A stretch of 64,000 bases of DNA, from positions 1 to 64,000 of the forward strand of contig NZ_FOAP01000017.1 in the NCBI RefSeq assembly GCF_900109545.1. Direction: 5' to 3'. The first letter of the stretch is position 1. Every line of letters starts with the position of its first letter. This document shows, piece by piece, positions 1 to 9,658 of the stretch. The position numbers and the translations under genes are program-made. This DNA comes from Stigmatella aurantiaca (GTDB taxonomy: Bacteria; Myxococcota; Myxococcia; Myxococcales; Myxococcaceae). The notes beneath the pieces were generated by a model. That model saw only the letters and a list, made by a program, of their open reading frames with translations, made no database searches and was not told the DNA's origin.

Positions 1-483
1 AGGGGCGGTAGACCTTGCTCATGGGTAGGCAACCCCATCACGTCCTCGCCTACCCGTCGAGTAGGTTCTCTCGGTTACCCCAACAGACTCCTAGCAAGCC
101 CAACTGGACACGCGAGCGCTCCACCGGGCCTCCCAGGCGAGCCTCGACGCGCGAGCGCCGCACTTGGCACGGCTACACCTGTCCAACGCGCGAGAGCTCC
201 AGGAACACCTCGGAAAGATGGGGGCTCTTTTGAGGGGGGGGCTGGTGCACAGGGGCCGCAGAGGGCCGCTGCCGGGTGCCACCCGGGCTGTGCGTCAAGC
301 CGTTAGAGGATCGGTGAAGCCTCCTTGGCTCTCCTTGAGCCTGCTTCCCTTGAGGGTACGGCAGGCTTCTGAGCCTGGGACCACTGCTGATGGACCTCGT
401 GACGGTCGGAGTCAAAGCGAGCAAGCCCCCGCGCGCTAAAGGCCGTGCGACAACTACGACCAGTCGTTTAGAATTCGCCCATC
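1..483. other. Gene-free leader with one hairpin
   Basis: I see no convincing gene here. The short open frames have no ribosome binding site, no recognisable domain, and overlap one another. The only structure found is a perfect 8-bp inverted repeat, GGGTAGGC at 23-30 against GCCTACCC at 48-55, with a 17-nt loop. It could be a terminator of a gene to the left of the window or an element boundary. There is no T-run after it. Confidence 0.5.
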
Positions 484-3400
484 ATGCCTAACTCCCCCCG
501 ATCAACCCCCGCCGGCGGTCGCGCGACTGAAGCTGGCATGTCGTTCCAGGCTGGTGTCGGACTGTGGTTCGCAGCTTACATCGTAAGTGATATGCCAATC
601 GGTCGGCGGTTCGGGCTTTCAGATGCAGCACGTCCGGTCGAGCTTCAGTTCGAAACGGGTATAGGCCTCGACGACATACTCCTGAAGTTGTCTGACGGCA
701 ACGCCATCTTCGTCCAATGCAAGACGCGACCATCTCTCACCACCGATGCCACCTCGGAACTCGGGATGACACTGCGGCAGCTTGTCCGATTACTGCTCGC
801 TCTGAGATCAGGCCTGAGCCGTGGAACGTGGACAGTCCGGGAGCCGACGCAGTGCGCTGCCGTTCTCGCTGTGGCCGCAGATGCTCCACGTTCCCTCGAC
901 AACCTTCACTTGGCCTGCCGCGCCTTTGATGCCGGGGGTGACTGGCCGACAATCTTAGCTCAACTCAGCGAGCAGCGACGATCGGCGATGCAGTTGTTCG
1001 AACAGCACGCTCGGTCGGCTTGGCAGACGGAGACAGGAGCAACTGCTACAGGCGCGGATCTGATCGACTTGGCTCGCCTCTTCCGGATTGAACGCTTTGA
1101 CATTGATCCTGGTGCGGCTGACTGGCGCGAGGCTTCTCGCGTGCTTGGCTCAAGGCTATTCGGGCAAGAGGATGCTGGCGACGCGCCGCTTTCGAGCCTA
1201 CTCGGCACTGTCCGAGACTTGGTTCGAAGGGGGATACCCGCCGATCAGAGCGGCCTCTTGCGCGCTCTGCGCGCTGCTGGCCACGATGACTCTCGGGCTC
1301 CTCGATACGAGGGGGACATCGCCCGCCTAAGGGAGAGCACTAACCGCGAGTTGCAGCGGCTCGATCGACACCGACGCCTAGAGATTGGAGGCGGCGTCCT
1401 CATCGAGCGCGAGTGTCTCTTACCACTCGACGCGGCGGTGCGAGATGGCAGCATCCTCATATGCGGCGAACCTGGGGCGGGGAAAACTGGAATCCTCGTG
1501 GCCTTGGCGCGCAATTGGATGCGCGATGATGCTCCTGTCATCTTCCTCTCTGTTGATCGATTGTCCGGGATAGCAACGCGCCACGACCTCCAATCTGAAT
1601 TCAGGTTGGAGAAGGATTTACTTGAGGTTCTCGCGCACTGGCCCGGACGAAATGCGGGCCTGCTCGTCATCGATGCCCTTGATGCATCGCGTGGAGGCTT
1701 GTCAGAGGCCCTATTCTCCTCGCTCATCGAAGAGGCGGTGGCGCGCCTTGGTGAGCGATGGTCAGTTGTGGCGTCGATCCGGACCTTTGACCTCAAGAGT
1801 GGCCGTAGATTCCGCGAGGCTATGCGCGGCACCCCTCCTGACCGGACATATGCCGAGGCAGGCCTTGCTCAAGTCCGGCACTTCAAAGTGCCTCGCCTTA
1901 CTGTAAGTGAACTAACTACTGTCGCACGGGAGAATGACGAACTCGGTGCGCTGTTGGGAAATGCGCCACGGGCACTCATCGATCTTCTCGGAAATCTTTT
2001 TAGCCTTTCGATTGCTGTCAACCTCATCGCGGGCGGTATTTCTGCAGCGAGTATCCGGAGCATAACCACTCAGTCGGACTTGCTTGAACGTTATGAGGAC
2101 GAGCGCCTACCGAACAGACGCATGCTCGCTGCAGTGACAAGCACTATTGCTGCCATGGTCGAGCGGCGTCGACTAACAGTGCGTTGGCTGGACGTACAGC
2201 ATGAGGCTATCGATGAGGTTCTCGCGTCAGGGGTCCTAGTGAAAGCCGGCGATAGGCTTGAATTTGCCCATCACGTCCTCTTTGATCACGTGACCGGTCG
2301 GTACTTTCTGGAATGGGATGATCCCGAGCGCCTTCAGGCTCGCGTTACGGCCGCACCTGCCATCGGTTTCATTCTTGGCCCGTCATTACGCTTTGCCATG
2401 GAACGCATGTGGCGCGATGACGAGCACGGCCGACCTCGGTCGTGGCGTTTTATTGCTGGCCTTGCAGGAGTCGACAACCTTGATCCAGTGGTTGCAAGCG
2501 TCGCGCTACGCACAGTTGCTGACCGCGTGGAGCGCACGGCAGATATTGAAGCTCTCGCCGCACTTCTCGAAGACCCTCAGGCCAACCATGCAACCTTGGG
2601 AACAATGCTGTCGCGGCTCGCTCGCTTCTTCGGCATGAGCTTCGCTGGGGGGAATACGGACCATGCCAGTGCTGCGATCGCTTGGGCCACTCTTGCCCAA
2701 CGTACGATTAGAACTGGCAAGAAAGAATTCACTGATGGCGCGAACTTCCTGCTCTGGACACTGTTCCAACGCGGGGATTTTAGCAACAGTGGCTTCACGC
2801 ATGCCTTCGGCGGCGCAGCTCGCGACCTCCTTGCTTTTGCTTGGGGGGTAGATCCACCGATGCCAAATTTGGCAACGAATGCGATTCGTTTCGTCGCTAG
2901 ATCTTTCTCTGCCGATCCAACGGCCTCCGCTCACCTCCTTAAGCAAATAATAGAGGAACCTCGCTTCTCACAGCATGCGCACGAGGAGGCCACTTGGCTC
3001 GCGGAGGGTATTCAGTACATCGCGCCTATCGATTCTACCTTTGCAGTTCGGATCTATGTCACGCTCTTTAGCCGGCCTGCTCCGCAAGACGGGACAACCT
3101 TGATGGGGGGTGTGGTAAGCCGCCTCCTGCCGCTCACCTCGACCCGCAAGCAGGACTATGAGCATGCTCGGTGGCATCTGACACGAGCGCTCCCGCGATT
3201 TCTTGCCGCAGCCCCTGGTCCTGCGACTAGGGCGCTAATTGGTGCAGCGAACGGACTCGCCGAGCAGGAGTCTTACCGCGCCAATCAGCTTGAGCGTGTT
3301 ACGGCACAGGCAGGTATGCGGGAGGTTACCATCCTATATGATCCATTCTCGCCTGGAGGCTGGCGGCAGCGTGGGGATCCCGCGAATGAACTTCTTGCCG

Positions 3401-5427
3401 CCTTTGAAGAATTCCTCCGAAACTGCACACCCGAAGCATTTCGTGATGCGGTAGGAGCCGTTCTCGAATGCCCAACCAACACGGCAGTATGGGCGCATAT
3501 CTTCGACAGTGCAGCGGACCGCATCGGTGTCGCCGACGCTCTCCTCTGGCCTATCGTTACGACCCCGGCGCTCGTCAGCATCGCCGCTATTGCCCACAGT
3601 GCTATCAACTACTTGGCGGCCCTCTACCCATCAGCAACCGAGAGCGAGCGGCGCACGTTTGAGACGGTCGCGCTAACAGCGGACCTTTTTACAGGGGAGA
3701 ATGAGCGCAACTCGTGGCGCAGATTCCTGGGACGTTTCCTATCTGTAGTATCATCCGACGTGCTCACAACCGAGTCGATGAGAACGTTGAGAGCGGAATT
3801 AGAGCGCGCAGGAGAACTCACCGGCAACCGGCCCTCGCCTTCCTTCGAAATGCGATATGGCGGCTCAGATAACATTGCCGAGGAGTTACTTGCACACAGC
3901 GGCGTTGATCTCGGCCGTTCGCCAGACCGAGAGATATTCGCGGCCAGCCAGACCCTGGACAAGGTGCTGGCAGCATCGACCAAAGAGCCGGACGACTCCG
4001 AGATTCAGGCTATCTGGTCTGCCGTTGAAACAGTGATCGCAGTTATTGATGCTTCCGTTGATCCGTCTCCTCACAAAGAGACTTTACGCGCGAGCTGGGG
4101 GACGATCAGCAATGCGCTCGAGCGCATTGTTCAGAGTGATCATTTCGACCCTGCTGCGCCTAGCCAACCAGATCTCGACGCCGTTCTCGACCTTGCCTCG
4201 CGACTTGCTACTAGTCCTTACCCCGAGTTGCGCGACGAGCGTGACAGCGACATGGCATGGGGCAACTGGGATGTTCGTGTCTACGCAGCATCAAGTTTCA
4301 TGGCGCTCGCACCGCGGTTCGCGTCGCAACGCCCGCCCATCCTTGAAGCCTTGAACAACTTCCTAGGGGATCCGAGCGCAACTGTCCGACTCCAAGTTGC
4401 CCGGAGCATCAATGTCCTTTGGGATGTTGCGCGAGAGCCGATGTGGGCCATGGTGGCTCGCATTGCCAACGAGGAAGCCAACCTTGGTGTGCTCGGCTCC
4501 TACGTTGCTGGGCCGCTCACTCGGCTCGCAGGAGCAGATCCGACCCGTTGCGAGGACATGCTCGCCTCCGTGCTGCGACGCGTGACACCCCAGGCAACCG
4601 AGGATAGCGGCAGGCGACGCGAGACTCTCGACAACGCAGTCGGCCATTTGATTGCATGGCTATATGTCGCCCGTGGTCGTGAGCGCGTCCGAGCTTGGAT
4701 CTCCGATTGGATGGCCAACCTCGTGATAGGCGAGCGCTATCTCCTGCCAATGCTTTCATCGCTCCGGGAAGTCTTCTTCTTCCGCTACGGCCCCGACTCA
4801 ACGCCCGATGAAAATGCGCTTTTTCAAAGGGCGAAAGACATCCTGGGAACTGTGGTCGCTACTGCAGTCGAGGTCATCGAAGCGGCTAGGCGCGAGTTGC
4901 AGCGCTCTGACCTTGCTGAAGCTGATAAGGCAGCCCATGAAAAGCGTTACCTCGCAGGCGATCGTCTCCTTGAACAGGCGTGTAGCCAGCTCTACTTCGG
5001 TTCCGGAGCATTTAGGTCAGGGAACCGAGGCGAGGATAAGCCCGGCTTAACGGGCAGTGACGCTATGCGTCTCTTCTTAGGTGATTTTGGACTGGCACTA
5101 AAACGAATCGGTCAGGCAGGAACACCCCGCACGCTTCATCACCTTGTTGAACTGTACGCCTATCTCTCCGATGCCTCTCCCGGAGAGGTGTTCGACCGGC
5201 TCGCCGACATCTTAGCCGGTCCGGCCATCCGGGAGGGCTACCATTTCGAGAGTATCGCATCTGACGTGCTCGTCAATCTCGTGCGGCGAAACCTCGCGGA
5301 TCATCGCGCCATCTTCGAAGATACAACTCGCCGCAGTCGCCTGGTGGAGGTTCTCGAGGTCTTCTCGCGTGCGGGTTGGCCTGAAGCTATGAAGCTCCTC
5401 TACGAACTGCCGGATCTCCTGCGATGA
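484..5427 (+). CDS. Nuclease-STAND NTPase, Avs-like defence protein
   Basis: A 1647-aa protein in three parts. The N-terminus (about 20-110) looks like a Cap4/DUF4297-type PD-(D/E)xK dsDNA nuclease: acidic residues E53/E57, D63-D64, then Q78-C79-K80. A P-loop NTPase follows, with Walker A GEPGAGKT at 328-335, Walker B LLVID at 393-397, a further acidic residue D400 and an arginine-bearing sensor-like ASIRTFDL. The remaining roughly 1100 residues are helical and repeat-like with no motif I recognise. This order (effector nuclease, STAND ATPase, long helical sensor) is that of Avs-type antiphage sensors, which recognise phage proteins and then activate the effector. That function is inferred. 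The next gene's ATG overlaps this stop codon by 4 bp, so the two are probably translationally coupled. Base use is visibly less GC-rich than the core genes after 11 kb, pointing to acquisition. An internal ATG at 538 is an alternative start. Confidence 0.72.
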   Translation: MPNSPRSTPAGGRATEAGMSFQAGVGLWFAAYIVSDMPIGRRFGLSDAARPVELQFETGIGLDDILLKLSDGNAIFVQCKTRPSLTTDATSELGMTLRQLVRLLLALRSGLSRGTWTVREPTQCAAVLAVAADAPRSLDNLHLACRAFDAGGDWPTILAQLSEQRRSAMQLFEQHARSAWQTETGATATGADLIDLARLFRIERFDIDPGAADWREASRVLGSRLFGQEDAGDAPLSSLLGTVRDLVRRGIPADQSGLLRALRAAGHDDSRAPRYEGDIARLRESTNRELQRLDRHRRLEIGGGVLIERECLLPLDAAVRDGSILICGEPGAGKTGILVALARNWMRDDAPVIFLSVDRLSGIATRHDLQSEFRLEKDLLEVLAHWPGRNAGLLVIDALDASRGGLSEALFSSLIEEAVARLGERWSVVASIRTFDLKSGRRFREAMRGTPPDRTYAEAGLAQVRHFKVPRLTVSELTTVARENDELGALLGNAPRALIDLLGNLFSLSIAVNLIAGGISAASIRSITTQSDLLERYEDERLPNRRMLAAVTSTIAAMVERRRLTVRWLDVQHEAIDEVLASGVLVKAGDRLEFAHHVLFDHVTGRYFLEWDDPERLQARVTAAPAIGFILGPSLRFAMERMWRDDEHGRPRSWRFIAGLAGVDNLDPVVASVALRTVADRVERTADIEALAALLEDPQANHATLGTMLSRLARFFGMSFAGGNTDHASAAIAWATLAQRTIRTGKKEFTDGANFLLWTLFQRGDFSNSGFTHAFGGAARDLLAFAWGVDPPMPNLATNAIRFVARSFSADPTASAHLLKQIIEEPRFSQHAHEEATWLAEGIQYIAPIDSTFAVRIYVTLFSRPAPQDGTTLMGGVVSRLLPLTSTRKQDYEHARWHLTRALPRFLAAAPGPATRALIGAANGLAEQESYRANQLERVTAQAGMREVTILYDPFSPGGWRQRGDPANELLAAFEEFLRNCTPEAFRDAVGAVLECPTNTAVWAHIFDSAADRIGVADALLWPIVTTPALVSIAAIAHSAINYLAALYPSATESERRTFETVALTADLFTGENERNSWRRFLGRFLSVVSSDVLTTESMRTLRAELERAGELTGNRPSPSFEMRYGGSDNIAEELLAHSGVDLGRSPDREIFAASQTLDKVLAASTKEPDDSEIQAIWSAVETVIAVIDASVDPSPHKETLRASWGTISNALERIVQSDHFDPAAPSQPDLDAVLDLASRLATSPYPELRDERDSDMAWGNWDVRVYAASSFMALAPRFASQRPPILEALNNFLGDPSATVRLQVARSINVLWDVAREPMWAMVARIANEEANLGVLGSYVAGPLTRLAGADPTRCEDMLASVLRRVTPQATEDSGRRRETLDNAVGHLIAWLYVARGRERVRAWISDWMANLVIGERYLLPMLSSLREVFFFRYGPDSTPDENALFQRAKDILGTVVATAVEVIEAARRELQRSDLAEADKAAHEKRYLAGDRLLEQACSQLYFGSGAFRSGNRGEDKPGLTGSDAMRLFLGDFGLALKRIGQAGTPRTLHHLVELYAYLSDASPGEVFDRLADILAGPAIREGYHFESIASDVLVNLVRRNLADHRAIFEDTTRRSRLVEVLEVFSRAGWPEAMKLLYELPDLLR

Positions 5428-6947
5428 GCAACCTGAGCGAAAGGGAAGAGTTTCGGCGCCGTCTCGGCAATATTATTAAACTGTTTGGGCAGCGCGAAGA
5501 ACTCATCCGTAGCCAATATAACGCGGCGAGAGAAGCTGGAACAGTGCCGGACAGCGATGCTCCGGCGGACCTGCTGGAGCGTCCCACTCGGCGCTTCCTA
5601 ATCGACGGCTTCTTGCGTGAATTGGGATGGGATCCCGACGACCCAGCTCGTCTAAGCGAAGAGGCGCGCAGCACGGCAGCTAGTGGCGACCGACTTTATT
5701 TCGACTACTTGGGCATCGTGCCGCAGACGATGTTTCCAGTGCTTCTGGTTGAGGCCAAAGCCTTCGACACCGCTCCGGCACGTCGGCCGCGCGGCGCCGA
5801 ACTCGACGCTAGCGGGATGGTCGATCTTCTCGTCTCAGCAATCGGAGCGCTTAAACAAGGTACCGAGGCATTGCCAGTCACCGCAGAATGGGCGCAATGG
5901 CTTAAGGACCTGCGAACCTACGTAACCTCACTAAATGAGCACGCTCGGTCGACGCTTAGGCGCGTCGTGATCACCGCTGGCCGATGGATCATTGCGTTCC
6001 AAGAGCCGCTAGCGGCGTTCACCGATGCAGGGACTGTTAGTAGAGAGCACATCCACTGCTTCACGAGCCTTGATAACATCCTGCTCCGGTGCGACGAACT
6101 GTTCGATCTCCTCGCTCGAGATCGCCTCGTCAACACTCTACCACTCACGCTCGATCTGGGCCAAGCCCTCCAGATGATAGAGCCTAGCTCGATCTCCGCT
6201 TTCTATCGGGGTGTTGTGGTCGTGACGACGACCAGTGGCGCAAGGCGCAAGCCATATCCAACACGATCGGTCTATCCCGCAGTTATTGTCTTGTCCGGGG
6301 CTCAAGTGTTCGGAATAGTCGACTACGAATCCCCACCCGAAGAACCGCCTGTCGCCACGGCTTTTTCGGCTTTTCTATCCGCTCTCGAAGCTCGTCGTGC
6401 AAAGCTTGAAGAACGGATCGCTGCGCGCTTCGGCCTGCCCCGTCTCGAACCGTCACCAATCGAAGCCTTCCCCGGATTCGCTCCGATGCGCTTGCGCCCA
6501 CATGCAGTCCGTACTCTTGTCTCAGCAGTCACAGGATCAACCGCTGAGATCCTCAGAAGTGATCTGGGAGAACCGACGCGCCACCTTGTCGTGCCGACGG
6601 GCGAGAGAACGGACGGGGTACCTGAATACCTCGTCGTCACGGGTCGAAGCTCATTTTACAAAGCCATTAGCCCACAGGGTCCAGAGTGTCCATTCCACTT
6701 TTGGAAGGGTGCTCGTGGTATCGACGCGAGCAGGTCTGGACCGCACTTGCTGCGAGGCAGCAAGTCATTCACCGAAGATGGAGAGCCCCGTCACTGTGCG
6801 CATGACGACCTTCGCGACTTGCGCCAACGAAGGTGCCACATGGCAGTCCTTGAAACGCACATGTGCTGTCGCGTCTGCGTCTTCTATTCAAACTGCTGGG
6901 AGTCTGATGGTAACCGACTTCCCTGCCCTGGTATCACTGTGCCATGA
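5424..6947 (+). CDS. HsdR-N-like nuclease, Cys/His-rich tail
   Basis: A 507-aa protein translationally coupled to the large NTPase by an ATGA overlap. Residues about 50-115 match the N-terminal nuclease fold of type I restriction R subunits: a helix like RRFLIDGFLRELGWD, acidic E79/E80, D94 in FDYLGI and E110-A-K112 in the ExK position. The helicase motor of a true HsdR is absent. The last 50 residues are rich in Cys and His (HCAH, RRCH, HMCCRVC, SNC), suggesting a metal-binding finger. The middle part is not recognised. Coupling to a STAND NTPase that has its own nuclease domain suggests a second effector or partner subunit in one defence system; this is inference. Codon use is lower-GC, like its neighbours. 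Confidence 0.65.
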   Translation: MSNLSEREEFRRRLGNIIKLFGQREELIRSQYNAAREAGTVPDSDAPADLLERPTRRFLIDGFLRELGWDPDDPARLSEEARSTAASGDRLYFDYLGIVPQTMFPVLLVEAKAFDTAPARRPRGAELDASGMVDLLVSAIGALKQGTEALPVTAEWAQWLKDLRTYVTSLNEHARSTLRRVVITAGRWIIAFQEPLAAFTDAGTVSREHIHCFTSLDNILLRCDELFDLLARDRLVNTLPLTLDLGQALQMIEPSSISAFYRGVVVVTTTSGARRKPYPTRSVYPAVIVLSGAQVFGIVDYESPPEEPPVATAFSAFLSALEARRAKLEERIAARFGLPRLEPSPIEAFPGFAPMRLRPHAVRTLVSAVTGSTAEILRSDLGEPTRHLVVPTGERTDGVPEYLVVTGRSSFYKAISPQGPECPFHFWKGARGIDASRSGPHLLRGSKSFTEDGEPRHCAHDDLRDLRQRRCHMAVLETHMCCRVCVFYSNCWESDGNRLPCPGITVP

Positions 6948-7130
6948 AATCCTGGTTCCTGTTTTCCTCACGTCACACCAGGGGATCTACTTTGAAGAGC
7001 CGCTTCCTCCCCCGGGAATTTGCCAAGCTGCTCCCCGTGCCAGCCCTGTTCAGGCAAGTTGAACGAGGTGCACGGAGACGAGTCCACGTCAACACTTTCT
7101 GCCCCCCGAATTCGGTGGAGGTTCACGCAG

Positions 7131-8246
7131 GTGAAGCGCATTCCCAGAGACCCACTTCGTTTCGATACCTTCGCCCTCCTTGCGCACCACTTACAACAAG
7201 CCAAGCTTCCACTGAACCACAGGGGCGCGCTACGGCGCTTCATCGACGATGTTAAGGCGTCCGCCAGGACTTCCCTGGCAAGTCCGACCTTCCTCCACGG
7301 TCAGCGCGCTGAGGCGCTCTTCGAGATGGTGGTCGCTACGCTCGGTCAGGTGAAACTGCTCAAGCGCGAGGACGAGGGGGATGTCTTTCACAAGTTCCCC
7401 CATGCAATACGTCCTCCAGATTTTCGGGTCATTCTTGCCGACGACACCCAGGCGCTGGTGGAGGTGAAGAACTATCACCAGAAGGAAGGCAGTGAGCCGC
7501 AGACTTTCCGGTCGGATTACGTGATGGAACTCGCTGCGTATGCTCGCGAAATGAAGTGCGAACTGTTCTTCGCGACCTACTGGGCGCGCTGGAACACTTG
7601 GACCCTGGTACGCGAGCACCACCTCACGCGCACAGATGGGCGCCGCAGCCTTTCGTTCCCAATGGCTATGGCCGTTAACGAAATGGCTCTCGTTGGTGAC
7701 CTGAGCATAGCCTCCCGAGCCCCGCTGCGCTTTCGCTTTGAGACTAAACCCATTTCGGGACCCACGCTCACTCGCGCGGGTCGGCATGCAAGCCGCCAGA
7801 AGCAGCTCCTTGAGTTTCAGTCGGCCGGGATTTACTCCGAGCGTGGGAGGATTACCGACCCTGTCGAGTTGCGCATCGCAGTCTTCCTGATGTTCTATGG
7901 CAGATGGCGAGAAGGGGCGCAACGCGTAGAGACGAACGAACATGGGGGGATTACTGCAGTGGAGATCCCTATTGAACCTGATCCCGAGAGTTCTATGCAG
8001 GGACAGCAGGGCTTCGACATTGTCGGAGCATTGAGCGGGATGCTTTCTCGGCTCTACCGCGAGAAGACGACAAAAAAGGGACGGATTGCTGGAGTGCGTA
8101 CAGATTTTGAGCCCGGCGAGTACGCAAACCTCATCCCACCAGACTTCGACTGGTCGCGTAGCATGCTGCCTCTGTGGGTCTTCAAAATGCAGCCGAACGC
8201 GAACTTCAAAGAGTCATCCAATTCCCCTTCGACCATTGACGGGTAA
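7131..8246 (+). CDS. PD-(D/E)xK restriction-like protein
   Basis: A 371-aa protein starting at GTG 7131, chosen because GGTGGAGG lies 9 nt upstream; an in-frame ATG at 7020 would add 37 poorly conserved-looking residues. Residues about 58-115 carry a nuclease-like core: E61/E65 in QRAEALFE, D97 in RPPDFRV and E111-V-K113 in LVEVKNY, the D...ExK arrangement of restriction endonuclease folds. The C-terminal half has no recognised motif. It lies 183 bp after the second nuclease gene on the same strand and shares the lower GC, so it may belong to the same defence island or be an independent neighbour. The exact target (DNA or RNA, phage or plasmid) cannot be told from the sequence. Confidence 0.6.
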   Translation: MKRIPRDPLRFDTFALLAHHLQQAKLPLNHRGALRRFIDDVKASARTSLASPTFLHGQRAEALFEMVVATLGQVKLLKREDEGDVFHKFPHAIRPPDFRVILADDTQALVEVKNYHQKEGSEPQTFRSDYVMELAAYAREMKCELFFATYWARWNTWTLVREHHLTRTDGRRSLSFPMAMAVNEMALVGDLSIASRAPLRFRFETKPISGPTLTRAGRHASRQKQLLEFQSAGIYSERGRITDPVELRIAVFLMFYGRWREGAQRVETNEHGGITAVEIPIEPDPESSMQGQQGFDIVGALSGMLSRLYREKTTKKGRIAGVRTDFEPGEYANLIPPDFDWSRSMLPLWVFKMQPNANFKESSNSPSTIDG

Positions 8247-8989
8247 AAGGCCGTAGCATGTGGAACGTCCAGAGCGGGCTTGTCATTCGAGGTCGACGTT
8301 GAGTTGAGTCTCAATTAAGGCAACGAAGGACGATGTCACTCGCAGCTCCTCCTAACTGCCGTGCTGCCTCTGGCTTATCGGCCCTCACCTGAAGGAGGGT
8401 TAGCGAGCCGCGTAGAACCCAGGAAGCCAATGGTAAGAGTGCTCTCCTAGTCTAGGAAAGACGGGAGCGCTTTTGTAGGTGGCAGGCTGCCTTGAGCGAA
8501 GACACCGTGAAACCGGGTGCGGTTTGCTCGAAGGGAGGTGCCAGGGATGCTAAGCGACACAGCAAGGTCAACGCAGCGAAAAACTGATGCGTGGTGCCGT
8601 CTGGCAGTTGACGCTTGATCCGGTACGCGACGCGCCTGTCCTCCGCTCTCTTCAACCGCTTCAGCGCCAGCACGCTGGGCGCTCCTTAGCGACATGACTT
8701 CTCCAGCCCCTGCTTGTCGTTGGCATTCAGGTGGAACTTTGGCCGCTCGCATCCGTGCGCTGCTTTACCCTCTTGGGCCGCATGTGCCCCAGTGTGCCCC
8801 TCCAGAGGGGAATTGAACGGGACGAGACGGGACGAGACGGGACGGAGCGGGGGAACGATCCGATGTGAGATCAAGGCGTTAGCCGGTAACAGCGCGACCT
8901 GCTTGGGGTTTTGCTTCCGCCTTGATGCGGGTTCGATACCCGCCGCCTCCACGCCGGCCATCGCGCAGGACTCTGTAGACTTCAGAGCC
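8247..8989. other. Intergenic stretch with short tandem repeat
   Basis: No supported gene in about 740 bp. A 10-bp unit (gacgagacgg) is repeated nearly three times at 8821-8850. The first tRNA 3'-end copy lies at 8927-8951. An open frame running from 8714 into the toxin gene crosses both elements and is not a credible N-terminus. Confidence 0.5.
8927..8951 (+). repeat. tRNA 3'-end copy, left repeat (att-like)
   Basis: A 25-bp sequence with the exact form of a tRNA T-arm plus acceptor 3' strand: GCGGG, loop TTCGATA, CCCGC, then CGCCTCC and a discriminator A. A matching 5' acceptor strand (ggaggcg) and D- and anticodon arms are not found upstream, so this is only the 3' end of a tRNA gene. The same 25 bp recur at 10390-10414 with one mismatch. 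Partial tRNA 3' ends are typical scars of tRNA-targeting integrases. No integrase gene is present between the copies. Confidence 0.75.
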
Positions 8990-9634
8990 ATGCTCACAAG
9001 CCCTGCTCGCTGGATGGCGCTCGTAGGTGTGCTCCTGGCGGCCTGCGCCACCACGAATGTCTCACTGCCTGAGAAGGAACCCCAGGAAGTCTCCTGGGAA
9101 GAAGGCTGCCAGGACGACACCACCCTTGAGCTGGTCTGCGCCGAAGACACCTGTGCCTTCTTCCACTGCAGGGACTTGACTGAGGACAGGAAAGCCACCC
9201 CTGGCAACATCGAGCCGGCTCGATGGCCGGGACTCAGGCCTCCTGGCGGGTGGCGCAGAGGGGGACGGCTACCTCGGCCAGGCGCCGAGCCCGTCTTCCG
9301 AATCCGCTGGCACAACCACCCCGCTCCAACCCTGCCCAGTCAGCGCCCGCTCCCGGGCGACCGCCTCGTGAAGCACCACATCTTCCCGCAGGCCCCGGAC
9401 CTCGCCGCATGGTTCCAGCAGCAGGGCCTCAACATCCACCAGTACACGCTCTTGATTCCTCGTGAAGTGCATATTCGGATCCATAACGGAGGCCAACGCG
9501 GAGGCCGGTGGAATGAGGAATGGTGTCACTTCACGAGGGGCCGCCTGCGAGCCACACCCGAGGAGATTTGGCAGCACGCCATCAAGTTGATCGTGAGGTA
9601 CGATCTGACAGGAGCCTCGATGGTGCCCTACTGA
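8990..9634 (+). CDS. SitA-like TIGR02269 toxin lipoprotein
   Basis: A 214-aa lipoprotein with signal peptide and lipobox LLAAC (Cys19). The C-terminal domain (about 125-214) has KHHIFPQ at H129-H130, then H150, H161, H165, and ends GASMVPY. This is the HHxxP-type pattern of the TIGR02269/DUF2380 family and resembles AHH/HNH-type nuclease toxins. SitA proteins of this family are polymorphic toxins that Myxococcus transfers between kin by outer-membrane exchange; sensitive recipients lack the matching SitI. The next gene is a double-CXXCG protein, the expected cognate position. Start chosen at ATG 8990 because it gives a proper signal peptide. The linker 78-100 is unusually Arg/Gly/Pro-rich. 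Delivery and nuclease activity are inferred. Confidence 0.78.
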   Translation: MLTSPARWMALVGVLLAACATTNVSLPEKEPQEVSWEEGCQDDTTLELVCAEDTCAFFHCRDLTEDRKATPGNIEPARWPGLRPPGGWRRGGRLPRPGAEPVFRIRWHNHPAPTLPSQRPLPGDRLVKHHIFPQAPDLAAWFQQQGLNIHQYTLLIPREVHIRIHNGGQRGGRWNEEWCHFTRGRLRATPEEIWQHAIKLIVRYDLTGASMVPY

Positions 9635-9658
9635 TGAGGCACCCTGAGCGCAAATCGG

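Noticed and set aside
8447-8752. A 101-codon minus-strand frame upstream of the toxin cassette
   Set aside because: No ribosome binding site, domain or plausible codon pattern.
8821-8850. Short tandem repeat as a CRISPR-like array
   Set aside because: Only a 10-bp unit repeated without spacers; a simple tandem repeat.
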